A stretch of 64,000 nt of DNA from Magnetococcales bacterium (GCA_015231915.1 JADGAR010000017.1:1-64000), one strand, 5' to 3'; positions 9,671 through 19,676 are shown, counted from the stretch's first letter. Translations and numbers: made by a program. The notes: generated from the letters alone by a model not told the origin.

Positions 9671-11361
9671 AACTGTTTTTTGCGTCGTTTTCCGGGCTGC
9701 TTGGCGCCCTCTGGACCCCATTGCTGTGGGCCGCAGAAGCCGCCAAACCGGAAACCAAGGTGAACATGACGGCCATTCTCATGTTTTTCGCCTTTGTCGC
9801 CGTCACCCTCGGCATCACCTACTGGGCGGCGTCGCGCACCAAGACCACCAAGGACTTCTACGCCGCCGGCGGCGGCATCACCGGCTTCCAGAACGGCTTG
9901 GCCATCGCCGGGGACTACATGTCCGCCGCCTCGTTTCTCGGTATCTCGGCCATGGTGTTCGCCAAGGGGTATGACGGCCTGATCTACTCCATCGGCTTTC
10001 TGGTCGGCTGGCCGGTCATTCTCTTCCTGATGGCCGAGCAGCTGCGCAACCTCGGTCGCTACACCTTCGCCGACATCGTCTCCTTCCGGCTGTCGCGGGT
10101 GCCGATTCGCACCCTGTCGGCCCTGGGAACCCTGTGCACCGTGATCCTCTACCTGATCGCCCAGATGGTGGGCGCCGGGCAGCTGATCCGCACCCTGTTC
10201 GGCCTGCCCTACGAGTATGCGGTGATCATCGTTGGGGCTTTGATGATTCTTTATGTGGCCTTTGGCGGCATGATCGCCACCACCTGGGTGCAAATCATCA
10301 AGGCGGTCCTGCTGCTCACCGGCGCGACCTTCATCGCCCTGGGCGCGCTGCATCACTCGGGATACAACCTGGAAGCCTTCTTCCGCGCCGCCATGGAAGG
10401 GGTCAAGGCCAGCGGTCTGGCGGATCACAAGAAGGTGGTGGCCGACAACAAGGACATCTTCGCCCCCGGCGGTCTGGTCTCGGATCCGATCTCCGCCATC
10501 TCGCTGGGCATGGCGCTGATGTTCGGCACCGCCGGCCTGCCCCACATCCTGATGCGCTTCTTCACGGTGGCCAACGCCAAGGAGGCGCGCAAATCGGTCT
10601 TCTACGCCACCGGCTTCATCGGTTATTTCTACATCCTCACCTTCATTATCGGCTTCGGCGCCGTGGTGCTGGTGGCCCCGAATGCCCAGTACGTGGATAT
10701 GATCAAAGGCACCCTGCAAGGGGGCAACAACATGGCCGCCATCCACATGGCCCATGCCACCGGCGGGGACCTGTTTCTCGGCTTCATCTCGGCGGTGGCC
10801 TTCGCCACCATTCTGGCCGTGGTCTCCGGCCTGACCCTGGCCGGCGCCTCGGCGGTCTCCCACGACATCTACGCCAACGCCATACGCGGCGGCAACGTGA
10901 ATGAACAAACGGAGATGCGCATCTCCAAGGGCGCGGCCCTGGTCATCGGCATCATCGCCATCTTTCTGGGGATCCAGTTCGAAAAACAGAACGTCGCCTT
11001 CATGGTCGGCCTGGCCTTCGCCATCGCGGCATCCGCCAACTTCCCGATCCTGATCCTGTCGATCTACTGGAAAAACCTCACCACCCGGGGCGCCCTGATC
11101 GGCGGTTCCCTGGGCCTGATCTCCACGGTGGTCATGGTGGTGCTCTCCAAGACGGTCTGGGTGGACGTGCTGGGCAACAAGGCCCCGCTCTTCCCCTACA
11201 AGGATCCGGCCATCTTCTCCATGACCCTGGCCTTCGTGGGGTGCTGGCTCTTCTCCAAAACGGACAACAGCCAGCAGGCCGCCCGGGAACGGGCGCTCTT
11301 CGATGCCCAGAGCGTGCGCTGCGAAACCGGCATTGGCGCTGCCGGCGCATCCGGTCACTGA
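9667..11361 (+). CDS. actP: Cation/acetate symporter ActP (SSS family)
   Basis: A 564-residue sodium:solute symporter for acetate and short monocarboxylates. An N-terminal signal-like segment precedes about 13 membrane spans. The core SSS signature around [16 protein letters not shown] and [15 protein letters not shown] is typical of ActP. Overlap with yjcH by ATGA implies coupled translation. With acs directly upstream it supplies acetate for activation to acetyl-CoA. Confidence 0.96.
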   Translation: MKLFFASFSGLLGALWTPLLWAAEAAKPETKVNMTAILMFFAFVAVTLGITYWAASRTKTTKDFYAAGGGITGFQNGLAIAGDYMSAASFLGISAMVFAKGYDGLIYSIGFLVGWPVILFLMAEQLRNLGRYTFADIVSFRLSRVPIRTLSALGTLCTVILYLIAQMVGAGQLIRTLFGLPYEYAVIIVGALMILYVAFGGMIATTWVQIIKAVLLLTGATFIALGALHHSGYNLEAFFRAAMEGVKASGLADHKKVVADNKDIFAPGGLVSDPISAISLGMALMFGTAGLPHILMRFFTVANAKEARKSVFYATGFIGYFYILTFIIGFGAVVLVAPNAQYVDMIKGTLQGGNNMAAIHMAHATGGDLFLGFISAVAFATILAVVSGLTLAGASAVSHDIYANAIRGGNVNEQTEMRISKGAALVIGIIAIFLGIQFEKQNVAFMVGLAFAIAASANFPILILSIYWKNLTTRGALIGGSLGLISTVVMVVLSKTVWVDVLGNKAPLFPYKDPAIFSMTLAFVGCWLFSKTDNSQQAARERALFDAQSVRCETGIGAAGASGH

Positions 11362-11368
11362 CCTGCCG

Positions 11369-12421
11369 ATGAGCGACCCGGAGGATCTCGCCCCCATCGT
11401 GGCCCAGCCGGCCATCCTGGACGAGATCCTCTCCCGGTCGCATCACAAACGCCGCATCCGTCAGGCCGCCTCCCTGGAGGAACTGACGGATGCGGTGCGT
11501 CTCCACCCCCAATGGGTGCAATCCCTGATTTCCAAGGGGGTCAAAATACGCTATATTGGCCGGGTGATGCTGGAGCTGGATCGCCAGGTGTTCCAGCAGG
11601 CGACCCGCCTGCTGGCCAGGCCGGAGTGGCTGGAGCACCTCTGCGTCCTGGTGATGGGCAGCGAGGGACGTGGGGAACAGGTCATCAAGAACGATCAGGA
11701 CAACGCCCTCATCATCGACGAGGCGTTGCCCATGAGCGAGGTCCGGGCCTTTTGCCAGGCGCTTTCCGCAGCGCTGTCGCACATGGACTATCCGGCCTGT
11801 GCGGGCAATGTCATGCTCTGCAACCCCCAGTGGGCGCAAAGCCTGGATGGGTGGAAAAAGACCTTGCTGACCTGGATCCACGATCCAACGCCCACCCATC
11901 TCATGTGGCTGGCCATCGCCTACGACGCCCGCGTGGTGGCGGGCCGCAAGCGGCTGTTCGGGGAGCTGCGGGAGTTCTTCTGGGCGCACCTGCCGGATGA
12001 CCCGGCCTTTTACGCCCATCTCGCCCGCCCCGCCCTGGCTTTCAAGACCCCTTTGGGGCTGTTCAAGCGCTTTATTCTCGCCAAGGGCGCGCGCGCGGGC
12101 GAGATCGACCTCAAAAAGGGGGGGATTTTCCCCATCGTGCATGGGGTGCGGGTTCTGGCCATGGAGCAGCGCCTCCAGGATCCCAATACCGTGCGCCGCA
12201 TCCGGGGCCTGACCCGGCGGGGGGTGCTGGAGCGGCAGTTTGGCGAGGATCTCGTCGAGGTGTTCGATTTTCTCGCCGCGCTGCGCGCTCGGGCAGGGGA
12301 CCACCCGGCACCGGCCCGCCTGATGCGCCTGGAGCGGGAAAGCCTGCGGGATTGCCTGCACGAGGTGGAACGGTTCAAACGCATTTTGACCCATCATTTC
12401 CGGTTGCGGGAGTTGCAATGA
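11369..12421 (+). CDS. DUF294 putative nucleotidyltransferase signalling protein
   Basis: 350 residues. The first part holds the DUF294 nucleotidyltransferase-fold signature GSEGRGEQVIKNDQDNALI, with the G-S...R-x-E and D-x-D residues of the fold. The C-terminal half matches DUF294_C. The CBS and cyclic-nucleotide-binding domains that often precede this module are absent. Proteins of this type follow actP in other proteobacteria such as Pseudomonas, but their substrate is unknown. The ATG at 11369, 7 nt after the actP stop, is preferred to one at 11303 that would overlap actP by 59 nt; the ribosome site is weak in either case. Confidence 0.85.
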   Translation: MSDPEDLAPIVAQPAILDEILSRSHHKRRIRQAASLEELTDAVRLHPQWVQSLISKGVKIRYIGRVMLELDRQVFQQATRLLARPEWLEHLCVLVMGSEGRGEQVIKNDQDNALIIDEALPMSEVRAFCQALSAALSHMDYPACAGNVMLCNPQWAQSLDGWKKTLLTWIHDPTPTHLMWLAIAYDARVVAGRKRLFGELREFFWAHLPDDPAFYAHLARPALAFKTPLGLFKRFILAKGARAGEIDLKKGGIFPIVHGVRVLAMEQRLQDPNTVRRIRGLTRRGVLERQFGEDLVEVFDFLAALRARAGDHPAPARLMRLERESLRDCLHEVERFKRILTHHFRLRELQ

Positions 12422-12445
12422 CCGGAAGCAAAAGGAGAGTGCCGC

Positions 12446-12832
12446 ATGTCCCATGAGATCCTGATCGTGGACGATGCCCCCAACATCGTCCTTTCGCTGG
12501 AGTTCCTGATGAAAAAGGAGGGCTTTGCCGTGCGCTCGGTCGGGGATGGCGAGGAGGCCTTGCGCGCGGTGGAGGAGAAACAGCCCGATCTGATTCTTCT
12601 GGATGTCATGATGCCCAAAAAGAACGGCTACGAGGTGTGCGAAGCCATCCGCACCAATCCCGCCTGGAAGGGGATCCGCATCATCATGCTGACCGCCAAG
12701 GGACGGGAGGTGGAACAGGAAAAAGGGTTGGCCCTGGGCGCGGACGATTATGTGGTCAAACCCTTTTCGACCCGTGAACTGGTGCTCAAGGTGCGGGCCA
12801 TGCTCGGCCTGGAAGACGCAACCCCGGCATGA
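12446..12832 (+). CDS. Single-domain response regulator (CheY-like receiver)
   Basis: The 128-residue protein is a receiver domain only. It has the acidic pair IVDDAP, the phospho-acceptor Asp53 (LILLDVMMP), the switch Thr in MLTAKG, and the conserved Lys in VVKPF. There is no output domain. AAAGGAG precedes the ATG. It overlaps the next gene as ATGA. A likely partner is the transporter-kinase at 15115, which lacks its own receiver; this is inference from proximity. Confidence 0.93.
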   Translation: MSHEILIVDDAPNIVLSLEFLMKKEGFAVRSVGDGEEALRAVEEKQPDLILLDVMMPKKNGYEVCEAIRTNPAWKGIRIIMLTAKGREVEQEKGLALGADDYVVKPFSTRELVLKVRAMLGLEDATPA

Positions 12833-14904
12833 TGAAGGGACGCACCCGCTTCTGGGGGGCGCTGGGGATCGCCCTGGGGGTTGCGCTGGTCGGGCCGGGC
12901 GTGGTGGTCTGGCGCATGGCCGAAACCATGCCCGCGCTGGACGAGGCCGTTCTGGAATGGCTGAAACAGGGCCTGGCAATGGGAATGCTGGCGTTCTTTT
13001 GTCTGGTGGCGGTGTTGGCGCAATTCTGGGCCTGGCTCGACCGGAGCGTGTGGAAACCCCTCGCCAGGCTCGACCGGGACCTGGAGATCATGGCCGGTCA
13101 CGATCCACCACCCCTTGGCGAACCGGAGGCGGGCCACCTGCTGGATGGCTTGCCGGACAACGCGCGACGGCTGGGAGAGGCCTTGGTGTATGCCCGCCGG
13201 CAGGTCAAGGAGGCGGTGACCGGCGGCAACGAGACCATGGAGCATCTGGAAAACGTCATCCGTCATCTGAACGTGGGGCTGGTGGTGATCCGCGATGACG
13301 GCAACATCGTCTTGTACAACCCGGTGGCGCAGATGCGGTTCCGCCAGCGCCAGGAGAGCCTGGGGCTGGGGCGCTCCCTGTACGATCTGTGCGCCCGCGC
13401 CCCGGTGGAAACCAGCATGGAGTTTCTGCTGCGCTGTCACGCCTCGGCCCATTGCGGGGAACAGGGGGAGATCCGCTTTTTTTGCGCCACCATGCAGCAC
13501 GATGCGGCACTGCTTGATTGCGCCATGAGCCTCTTTCCGCTGAACCGGCAGGGGGTGAGGCACTTTCTGATCACGTTCCACCAGGGGAGCACCCATGTGC
13601 CGGAGCCTCGGCGGCGCTCCCTGGAGGGGTTGCGCGGCGCGGTGGCCAATCTGCGCGCCGCCTCCGAGACCCTGGTCCGGCATGGCGACATGGAGGCGAG
13701 CGCACGGGAGCGGTTCATGGCCGTGGTACACGACGAAGGCGAGGCGATCACCGCACACATGGCGGCAGTCGCCGGCGAACTGCACGACCTGGCTGCAAAC
13801 CACTGGGTATTGACCGATGTCTACTCCTCGGACCTGATCGCCACCCTGGCGCGTCGTCTGGAGTCGGGGGACGGCCCCCGGTTGCGGGAGTCCGGGGAGG
13901 CCCTGTGGCTGCAGGCCGACGCCCCGGCGCTGCTGATGGCCCTGGAACCGATGTTGCGCGCCGTGCATGCGCTCACCCGGGCCGCGACCATCGAGGCCGA
14001 GGCCCTGTTGGGGGATCGCCGTGTCTATCTGGACTTCATCTGGGCGGGGGCGCCCCTTTCGGCTGGCGATGTGGAGTCCTGGCGCACCCCCTTTCTGGAG
14101 GAGACCCTGGAGCGTCACGGCTGCGAACCCTGGAGCATGCCCCATCGGCGCGCCGGGTATGCCATGCTGCGTCTGCCGCTGTTCGGTTCTCCCCGGCAGT
14201 GGCGCGGGCCGGACACCACCATTCCGGAACGCCCGGAGTTCTACGATTTTTCCCTCCTGGAGCCGTTCGACCGGCTGGGTCGGCGCGCGGGGCAGGCGCT
14301 GGCGGGCATGACCTTCGTGGTGTTCGACACCGAAACCACCGGTCTGCACCCTTCGCAAGGGGACGAGATCATCGCCATCGCCGGGGTGCGGATCGTCAAC
14401 GGACGCCTGCTGCGCGGGGAGGTGTTCGAGCGGCTGGTGGATCCGGGTCGCCCCATTCCCGCCGCCTCGACCTGGATCCATGGCATCACCGAGGAGGCGG
14501 TGCAGGGCCAGCCGGGTATCGGGACGGTTCTGCCGCAATTCCGCGAGTTCGTCGGCGACGCGGTGCTGGTGGCCCACAACGCCGCCTTCGACATGCGTTT
14601 CCTCAAGCTCAAGGAACCGGAATGCGGGGTGGTGTTCGACCATCCGGTCCTGGATACCCTGCTGCTGTCGGTCTACCTGCACAGCGAGGTGACGGACCAC
14701 ACCCTGGATGCCATTGCCAGCCGGCTGGGGGTGGAGGTGCACGGGCGCCATACCGCTCTGGGGGACGCCATCGTGACTGCGGAGGTGTTCCTGAAATTGC
14801 TGGATCTGCTGGCGGCCAAGGGGATTTCCAGCCTGGGGCTGGCCATCGGCGCCTCGGAGGGGATGGTGCAAATCCGCCGTCAACAAACCAAAGCGGGGTA
14901 TTGA
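12829..14904 (+). CDS. Membrane sensor protein fused to a DEDDh 3'-5' exonuclease domain
   Basis: 691 residues. Two N-terminal TM segments (about 8-28 and 45-68) are followed by a HAMP-like linker, a PAS-like region around 140-230 and a central region faintly like a decayed histidine-kinase core with no recognisable H or N boxes. The C-terminal ~190 residues are a DnaQ-like exonuclease: ExoI FDTETTG (Asp500, Glu502), ExoII VAHNAAFD, and ExoIII with GRHTALGDA, so the DEDDh residues are complete. A similar nuclease gene lies by actP in Pseudomonas, so the pairing is recurrent. Why a nuclease is membrane-tethered in an acetate locus is not known. Start could be either ATG at 12829 or 12832. Confidence 0.87.
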   Translation: MMKGRTRFWGALGIALGVALVGPGVVVWRMAETMPALDEAVLEWLKQGLAMGMLAFFCLVAVLAQFWAWLDRSVWKPLARLDRDLEIMAGHDPPPLGEPEAGHLLDGLPDNARRLGEALVYARRQVKEAVTGGNETMEHLENVIRHLNVGLVVIRDDGNIVLYNPVAQMRFRQRQESLGLGRSLYDLCARAPVETSMEFLLRCHASAHCGEQGEIRFFCATMQHDAALLDCAMSLFPLNRQGVRHFLITFHQGSTHVPEPRRRSLEGLRGAVANLRAASETLVRHGDMEASARERFMAVVHDEGEAITAHMAAVAGELHDLAANHWVLTDVYSSDLIATLARRLESGDGPRLRESGEALWLQADAPALLMALEPMLRAVHALTRAATIEAEALLGDRRVYLDFIWAGAPLSAGDVESWRTPFLEETLERHGCEPWSMPHRRAGYAMLRLPLFGSPRQWRGPDTTIPERPEFYDFSLLEPFDRLGRRAGQALAGMTFVVFDTETTGLHPSQGDEIIAIAGVRIVNGRLLRGEVFERLVDPGRPIPAASTWIHGITEEAVQGQPGIGTVLPQFREFVGDAVLVAHNAAFDMRFLKLKEPECGVVFDHPVLDTLLLSVYLHSEVTDHTLDAIASRLGVEVHGRHTALGDAIVTAEVFLKLLDLLAAKGISSLGLAIGASEGMVQIRRQQTKAGY

Positions 14905-14908
14905 GCGC

Positions 14909-15118
14909 ATGTCCCTGTCGAAATCCCGCAAGGAACGCCTGGTGGTCCTGACCATTCTCGGGGTCCTGGCCCTCGATTATCCGCTGCTGGCGTTGTTCAG
15001 CCGCGCGGAACTCTTCCTGGGGATCCCGGTGTTGTTGTTCTATCTCTTCGGCTTCTGGCTGGCCTTCATCCTGCTGATGGCCGCCATCCTCAAGCGCAAG
15101 GGCGTGGAGAAACCGTGA
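14909..15118 (+). CDS. Small CbrX/DUF3311-like membrane protein
   Basis: 69 residues with two hydrophobic spans (about 12-30 and 37-60) and basic ends. It resembles the small proteins encoded directly before SSS-type sensor kinases, such as CbrX in Pseudomonas, whose translation is coupled to cbrA. Here the last four bases overlap the next gene as GTGA, matching that coupling. Function of the peptide itself is unknown. Confidence 0.8.
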   Translation: MSLSKSRKERLVVLTILGVLALDYPLLALFSRAELFLGIPVLLFYLFGFWLAFILLMAAILKRKGVEKP

Positions 15119-17850
15119 TCGTCTCCTGGTCGTGGCTGGCGCCGCTGATATCGATCCTCTACCTGGGTTTGTTGTTCGCGGTGGCCTATTACGCGGACTG
15201 GCGGGCGGCCCGGGATCGCTCCCTGATCCGTTCGCCTTTCGTGTATGCCCTCTCCATCGCGGTTTACTGCACCTCGTGGACCTATTATGGCAGCGTGGGG
15301 CGGGCGGCGGTGAGCGGCATCGGTTTTTTGCCGATCTTTCTGGGACCGACGCTGATCGCGGCCCTGTGGTGGTTGATCCTGGGCAAGATCATCGCCATCT
15401 CCAAGCGCAACCACATCACCTCGATTGCCGACTTCATCTCCTCCCGCTATGGCAAGTCCCCGGTGCTGGGCGGCATGGTGACCCTGTTCGTGGTGATCGG
15501 GATCATGCCCTACATCGCCCTCCAGTTGAAGGCCATTGCGGTCAGTCTGGAGGTGCTGATCCGCCACATGGACGCCGGATGGACCACCAACGTCCCCTTT
15601 GTGCCGTGGCGGGATACGGCCTTGTACGTGGCCATGCTGCTGGCCCTGTTCGCCATCCTCTTCGGCACCCGCCATCTGGATGCCAGCGAGCGGCACGAGG
15701 GGCTGGTGGCGGCCATTGCCTTCGAGTCCATCGTCAAGCTGGGGGCCTTTCTGGCGCTGGGTCTGTTCGTCACCTTCGGCTTGTTCGATGGTTTCGGGGA
15801 TCTGTTCGGCCAGGCGCTGGCCAACCCGGAACTGGCCCGCCTGATGACCTTCGAGGCGATTCCGGGAGGCTACTCCTCCTGGCTGGCCATGACCTTTCTG
15901 GCCATGATGGCCGTGATGTTCCTGCCCCGGCAGTTCCAGGTCCTGGTGGTGGAGAACGTCAACGAAGGCCATTTGCGCCAGGCCTCCTGGCTGTTTCCGC
16001 TCTATCTGTTCGCCTTCAATTTATTCGTTTTTCCCATTGCCCTGGCGGGGCGTTTGCTGTTCGCGGACGGCAGCGTGGACCCGGATACCTTCGTCCTGGT
16101 GCTGCCGATTCTCGGTCGTCAGGAGTGGCTCGCCCCGCTGGTCTATCTGGGCGGCCTGTCGGCGGCCACCAGCATGGTGATCGTCGAGGCCATCGCCATG
16201 TCCATCATGGTGGGCAACGACCTGGTGTTGCCCTTTTTTCTGCAATTCCGCAAGGCGTTGCGCGAGGACCTCTCCGGGATCATCCTGACCATTCGCCGTG
16301 GCATCATTGTGGTCTTGATGTTACTGGGTTATCTCTATTTCCGGCTGCTGGGCGAATCCCATACCCTGGTCGGCATCGGCATGGTGTCGTTTGCGGCGGT
16401 GGCGCAGTTCGCCCCCGCGATCCTGCTCGGCATTTTCTGGACCGGGGCCAGCCGGCGCGGCGCCCTGGCAGGGGTGCTGACCGGCTTTTTGATCTGGACC
16501 CATACGTTGCTGCTGGCCTCCTTTGCCAAATCGGGCTGGATCGCGGTCGGTTTCCTGACGGAAGGCCCGTGGGGCATTGGTTGGCTCAAGCCGGAGGCGC
16601 TCTTTGGCCTGACCGGGTTCGATCCCATCACCCATTCGGTTTTCTGGAGCATCCTGTGCAACACCGGGGTGATGGTGGCGATTTCGCTCTTCGACCGGCA
16701 GACCGCCGTGGAGCAGATTCAGGCGCAGAATTTCGTCAATGTCTTTCAGAAGGGGGCCAGGGGAGGCAATGAATATTTGTGGAGCGGTTTCGTCTCCGTG
16801 AGGGAGTTGCGGCATCTGTTGGCCCGCTTCATCGGTCCCCTCGCTGCGGAGGAGGATTTCGCCGAATATCATCGTCAGCGTCATTTGCAGCCCAGCGACG
16901 ACGCGCAGGCCCCCGCCAATCTGGTGGCGTTCGCCGAGAAGCGGCTGACCGGGGCCATCGGTTCGGCCTCGGCACGGGTGATGATTTCGTCGGTGGTCAA
17001 GGGGGAGGAGCTGGATTTGCAGGGGGTGATGCGCATCCTGGACGAGACCAGTCAGGTGATCGAATACAGCCAGCGTTTGGAGATCAAATCCCGTCAACTG
17101 GAGGCCGCCACCTTGCAGTTGCGGGAGGCCAACGAGCAGTTGCGGGAGTTGGATCGCATGAAGGACGAATTCATCTCCACGGTGAGTCACGAGTTGCGCA
17201 CCCCGTTGACCTCGATTCGCGCCTTTTCCGAGATTTTGCGGGACAACGAGGATATGGATCTGGTCGAGAGGCGCAATTTCACCGACATCATCGTCAAGGA
17301 GGCCGAGCGGTTGAGCCGGCTGGTCAATCAGATTCTGGATCTGGCCAAGATCGACGCGGGCAGGATGGAATGGCATGAGGTGGAAGTGGATTTGCCGCTG
17401 CTGGCCCGGGAGGCGATCGACGCCACCCGCCAGTTGTTCGACAACAAGGCGGTGCGGTTGATCAACAAGGTGCCGGAGATCTCCTGCAGGCGGATGGCGG
17501 ATCGGGACAAGATCATGCAGGTGATCATTAATCTGCTTTCCAATGCGGTCAAATTTTGTTCTCCCGGTACGGGCGAGGTATGCATCGAGTGGCGTGAGAC
17601 CGGGGAGGGGGTTGGCCTGGCCGTGGTGGACAACGGGCCGGGGATTCCCGAAGGGGAACTGGAAAAAGTGTTCGACAAATTTCATCAGGTGAATCAGGGC
17701 GGGATGGAGTGGCCGTTGGGGAGCGGACTGGGTTTGACCATCAGCCAGCGCATCATCGAGCGGCATCAGGGGCGCATCTGGGTGGAGAGCACTGCGGGGG
17801 AGGGGTCGGCGTTTATTTTCACTCTGCCGCATCCGGAGCCGTCGTCTTGA
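15115..17850 (+). CDS. CbrA/CrbS-type sodium:solute-symporter sensor histidine kinase
   Basis: 911-residue sensor. Residues 1 to ~500 form a 13-span SSS transporter domain. A linker and a short coiled coil (~640-680) lead to HisKA with His692 (SHELRTP) and a HATPase_c domain with NLLSNAVKF, VVDNGPGIP and GSGLGLTI. Unlike many CbrA/CrbS proteins there is no C-terminal receiver. CrbS-type kinases control acs in other proteobacteria, so acetate control here is a reasonable inference. The start is GTG, overlapping the preceding stop. An inverted, ~96% identical 428-bp copy of 17207-17634 lies at 42043-42470. Confidence 0.93.
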   Translation: MIVSWSWLAPLISILYLGLLFAVAYYADWRAARDRSLIRSPFVYALSIAVYCTSWTYYGSVGRAAVSGIGFLPIFLGPTLIAALWWLILGKIIAISKRNHITSIADFISSRYGKSPVLGGMVTLFVVIGIMPYIALQLKAIAVSLEVLIRHMDAGWTTNVPFVPWRDTALYVAMLLALFAILFGTRHLDASERHEGLVAAIAFESIVKLGAFLALGLFVTFGLFDGFGDLFGQALANPELARLMTFEAIPGGYSSWLAMTFLAMMAVMFLPRQFQVLVVENVNEGHLRQASWLFPLYLFAFNLFVFPIALAGRLLFADGSVDPDTFVLVLPILGRQEWLAPLVYLGGLSAATSMVIVEAIAMSIMVGNDLVLPFFLQFRKALREDLSGIILTIRRGIIVVLMLLGYLYFRLLGESHTLVGIGMVSFAAVAQFAPAILLGIFWTGASRRGALAGVLTGFLIWTHTLLLASFAKSGWIAVGFLTEGPWGIGWLKPEALFGLTGFDPITHSVFWSILCNTGVMVAISLFDRQTAVEQIQAQNFVNVFQKGARGGNEYLWSGFVSVRELRHLLARFIGPLAAEEDFAEYHRQRHLQPSDDAQAPANLVAFAEKRLTGAIGSASARVMISSVVKGEELDLQGVMRILDETSQVIEYSQRLEIKSRQLEAATLQLREANEQLRELDRMKDEFISTVSHELRTPLTSIRAFSEILRDNEDMDLVERRNFTDIIVKEAERLSRLVNQILDLAKIDAGRMEWHEVEVDLPLLAREAIDATRQLFDNKAVRLINKVPEISCRRMADRDKIMQVIINLLSNAVKFCSPGTGEVCIEWRETGEGVGLAVVDNGPGIPEGELEKVFDKFHQVNQGGMEWPLGSGLGLTISQRIIERHQGRIWVESTAGEGSAFIFTLPHPEPSS

Positions 17851-18175
17851 GGAACCCGATCCCGACTTGCATGTGGGATTGCGGATGGTGATGATCCACC
17901 ACAACGCGAAAATAAATAAGATTACCATTTGCAATGCAAAAATTCATTTCACATCCCTCATCATGATCGCCATGGCAAGGTGCATGCTTATAACAGGGAT
18001 TTCAAGGCTAATAAATCTTATGACAAGGAAGAAAATTCATCCACATCAACGGCCCGCTTGCCCCTTATCCTGTTGACACCATTCGAAAATCCCGGTAATC
18101 TTTCCAGTTTCGTCACCGGAAGTGATCCGAAAAAATTATCGAAACAAAGAAATTCGCTCAACAGGGCAATCGGGC
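17851..18175. other. Intergenic region, no gene seen
   Basis: About 325 bp, clearly AT-richer than its neighbours, between the transporter-kinase stop and pcm. I see no convincing ORF, RNA gene or strong terminator. A weak ATCCC/GGGAT pair near 17858-17880 has no T-run. It must contain the promoter for the pcm-nlpD-pgi genes, but I cannot place it. Confidence 0.5.
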
Positions 18176-18850
18176 ATGAAAATTCCAGAACACGGCATGA
18201 TCTCACTGCGTGCCCGTCACCGCATGGTCCAGGAACAGCTGGAGTCCCAGGGAATCCATGACCCGCGCGTTCTGGCGGCAATGCGGGAGATCCATCGCCA
18301 CCTGTTCGTGGAAGAGGCCCTGGCCAGCCGCGCCTACAGCGACGAGAACCTTCCCATCGGGGCAGGTCAGACCCTCTCCCAACCCCTCACCGTGGCCCGC
18401 ATGACGCAAGCCCTGCGACTGACCGGCAGCGAGGAGATCCTGGAAATCGGCACCGGCTCCGGCTATCAGACCGCCATCCTGGCGCGACTGTGCCGCAAGG
18501 TCTACACCATCGAACGACTGCCCGGGCTGGCGGACCAGGCCCGCAAGCGTCTGCGCCTGCTTGGTCTTCACAACATCGTCTGCCGCCAGGGAGACGGCTC
18601 GCTGGGCTGGCCTGAGGAACGGACCTTCGACCGCATCCTGGTCACCGCCGGCACCCCGGTGACCCCGGAAAACCTGATCCGGCAACTGGGTCCCAACGGA
18701 ATCCTGGTGGCCCCGGAAGGCAGCAAGAACGCCCAGAACCTGACCCGCGTCAGCCGCCAGGAAGACGGTTCCATCCGCAAGGAGACCCTGGATCCCTGCT
18801 GCTTCGTCCCCCTGATTGGCGCCCAGGGGTGGCAAAACGAGGCCCCATGA
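18176..18850 (+). CDS. pcm: Protein-L-isoaspartate O-methyltransferase
   Basis: Repairs isomerised Asp residues using S-adenosylmethionine. 224 residues, typical length. Motifs are the catalytic-loop region IGAGQTLSQPLTVARMTQAL, SAM motif I EILEIGTGSGYQTAIL, and motif III near RILVTAGTP. The ATG at 18176 is chosen; 18197 (MISLRARH) is also plausible because neither has a strong ribosome site. The stop overlaps nlpD as ATGA. pcm-nlpD adjacency is classic in proteobacteria, though surE and rpoS are absent here. Confidence 0.94.
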   Translation: MKIPEHGMISLRARHRMVQEQLESQGIHDPRVLAAMREIHRHLFVEEALASRAYSDENLPIGAGQTLSQPLTVARMTQALRLTGSEEILEIGTGSGYQTAILARLCRKVYTIERLPGLADQARKRLRLLGLHNIVCRQGDGSLGWPEERTFDRILVTAGTPVTPENLIRQLGPNGILVAPEGSKNAQNLTRVSRQEDGSIRKETLDPCCFVPLIGAQGWQNEAP

Positions 18851-19671
18851 GAAAAAAACCGCGCCTGACCCTGCTGCTGCTGACGCTGTTGCTGGGATGC
18901 GCGGGTCCCATCGGCACCGCTCCCACCGACACGGCAACGGTGCGGGTCGCCAAGGGTCCTCCACTGGCCGGGGATCTGGCGCCGAACCAGCGCCAGATTC
19001 GTCCCGCCAGCGGAGACCACTACGTGGTGCAGCCGGGAGACACCCTGTGGGCCATCGCCACCGCCCACAACCTGGACCTCGAACTGCTGGCCGAATGGAA
19101 CCGCATCGACAAGCCGGAACAGATCAAGGTGGGCGACCGGTTGCGGATCACCCCCCCCCCAATACCTGCCAAACCGGGCCGCAAACCCCCCAACAAACCA
19201 ACCCCCAAGACGGACCCCCCCGAGCCGGACAGCCGCACTCCCCTCGGCAAGCCGGTCCCGCAAGCCCCTCTGCCCAGGGAGTGGCTGTGGCCCCATGACG
19301 GCGAGATCATCACCCGCTTCGGCAGCCAAGGTCTGCAGCGCTCTACCGGCATCGACCTGGCCGCGCAACCGGGAGACGCGATCCTGGCCTCGGCGGACGG
19401 GGTGGTGGCCTATGCGGGAGGCGGGGTGCCAGGGCTGGGGAACATCCTCCTGCTGCGGCACGGCGGCTCCTACATGACCGCCTACGCCCATTTGCAAAAG
19501 TTTCTGGTCAAGCGGGGCGAAAGCGTCACCGCCGGTCAGGAGATCGCCAGGGCGGGCCAGAGCGGCATCATTCCTTCGCCGCGCCTGCACTTCGAAATTC
19601 GTCATGGCATCCGCCCGGTAAATCCGGTACTCTATCTGCCCATTCGCAATCCAACCGGGAAACCACCCTGA
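18847..19671 (+). CDS. nlpD: NlpD-like lipoprotein with LysM and degenerate M23 domain
   Basis: 274 residues. A lipoprotein signal ends in the lipobox LLLGC (Cys18). A LysM peptidoglycan-binding domain covers about 57-102 (YVVQPGDTLWAIA...KVGDRLRI), followed by a Pro/Lys-rich linker (~105-140) and a LytM/M23 domain (~145-265). Two zinc ligands of active M23 peptidases are replaced: the H-x-G-x-D box reads STGID and the HLHFE box reads RLHFE. That matches NlpD/EnvC proteins, which activate cell-division amidases rather than cut peptidoglycan. The ATG at 18847 overlaps the pcm stop; an in-frame ATG at 18829 is less likely. Confidence 0.9.
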   Translation: MRKKPRLTLLLLTLLLGCAGPIGTAPTDTATVRVAKGPPLAGDLAPNQRQIRPASGDHYVVQPGDTLWAIATAHNLDLELLAEWNRIDKPEQIKVGDRLRITPPPIPAKPGRKPPNKPTPKTDPPEPDSRTPLGKPVPQAPLPREWLWPHDGEIITRFGSQGLQRSTGIDLAAQPGDAILASADGVVAYAGGGVPGLGNILLLRHGGSYMTAYAHLQKFLVKRGESVTAGQEIARAGQSGIIPSPRLHFEIRHGIRPVNPVLYLPIRNPTGKPP

Positions 19672-19676
19672 CCGCC

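Noticed and set aside
18847-19671. Annotation as an active M23 metalloendopeptidase
   Set aside because: Two zinc-ligand histidines are replaced (STGID, RLHFE), so an NlpD-type activator is the better call.
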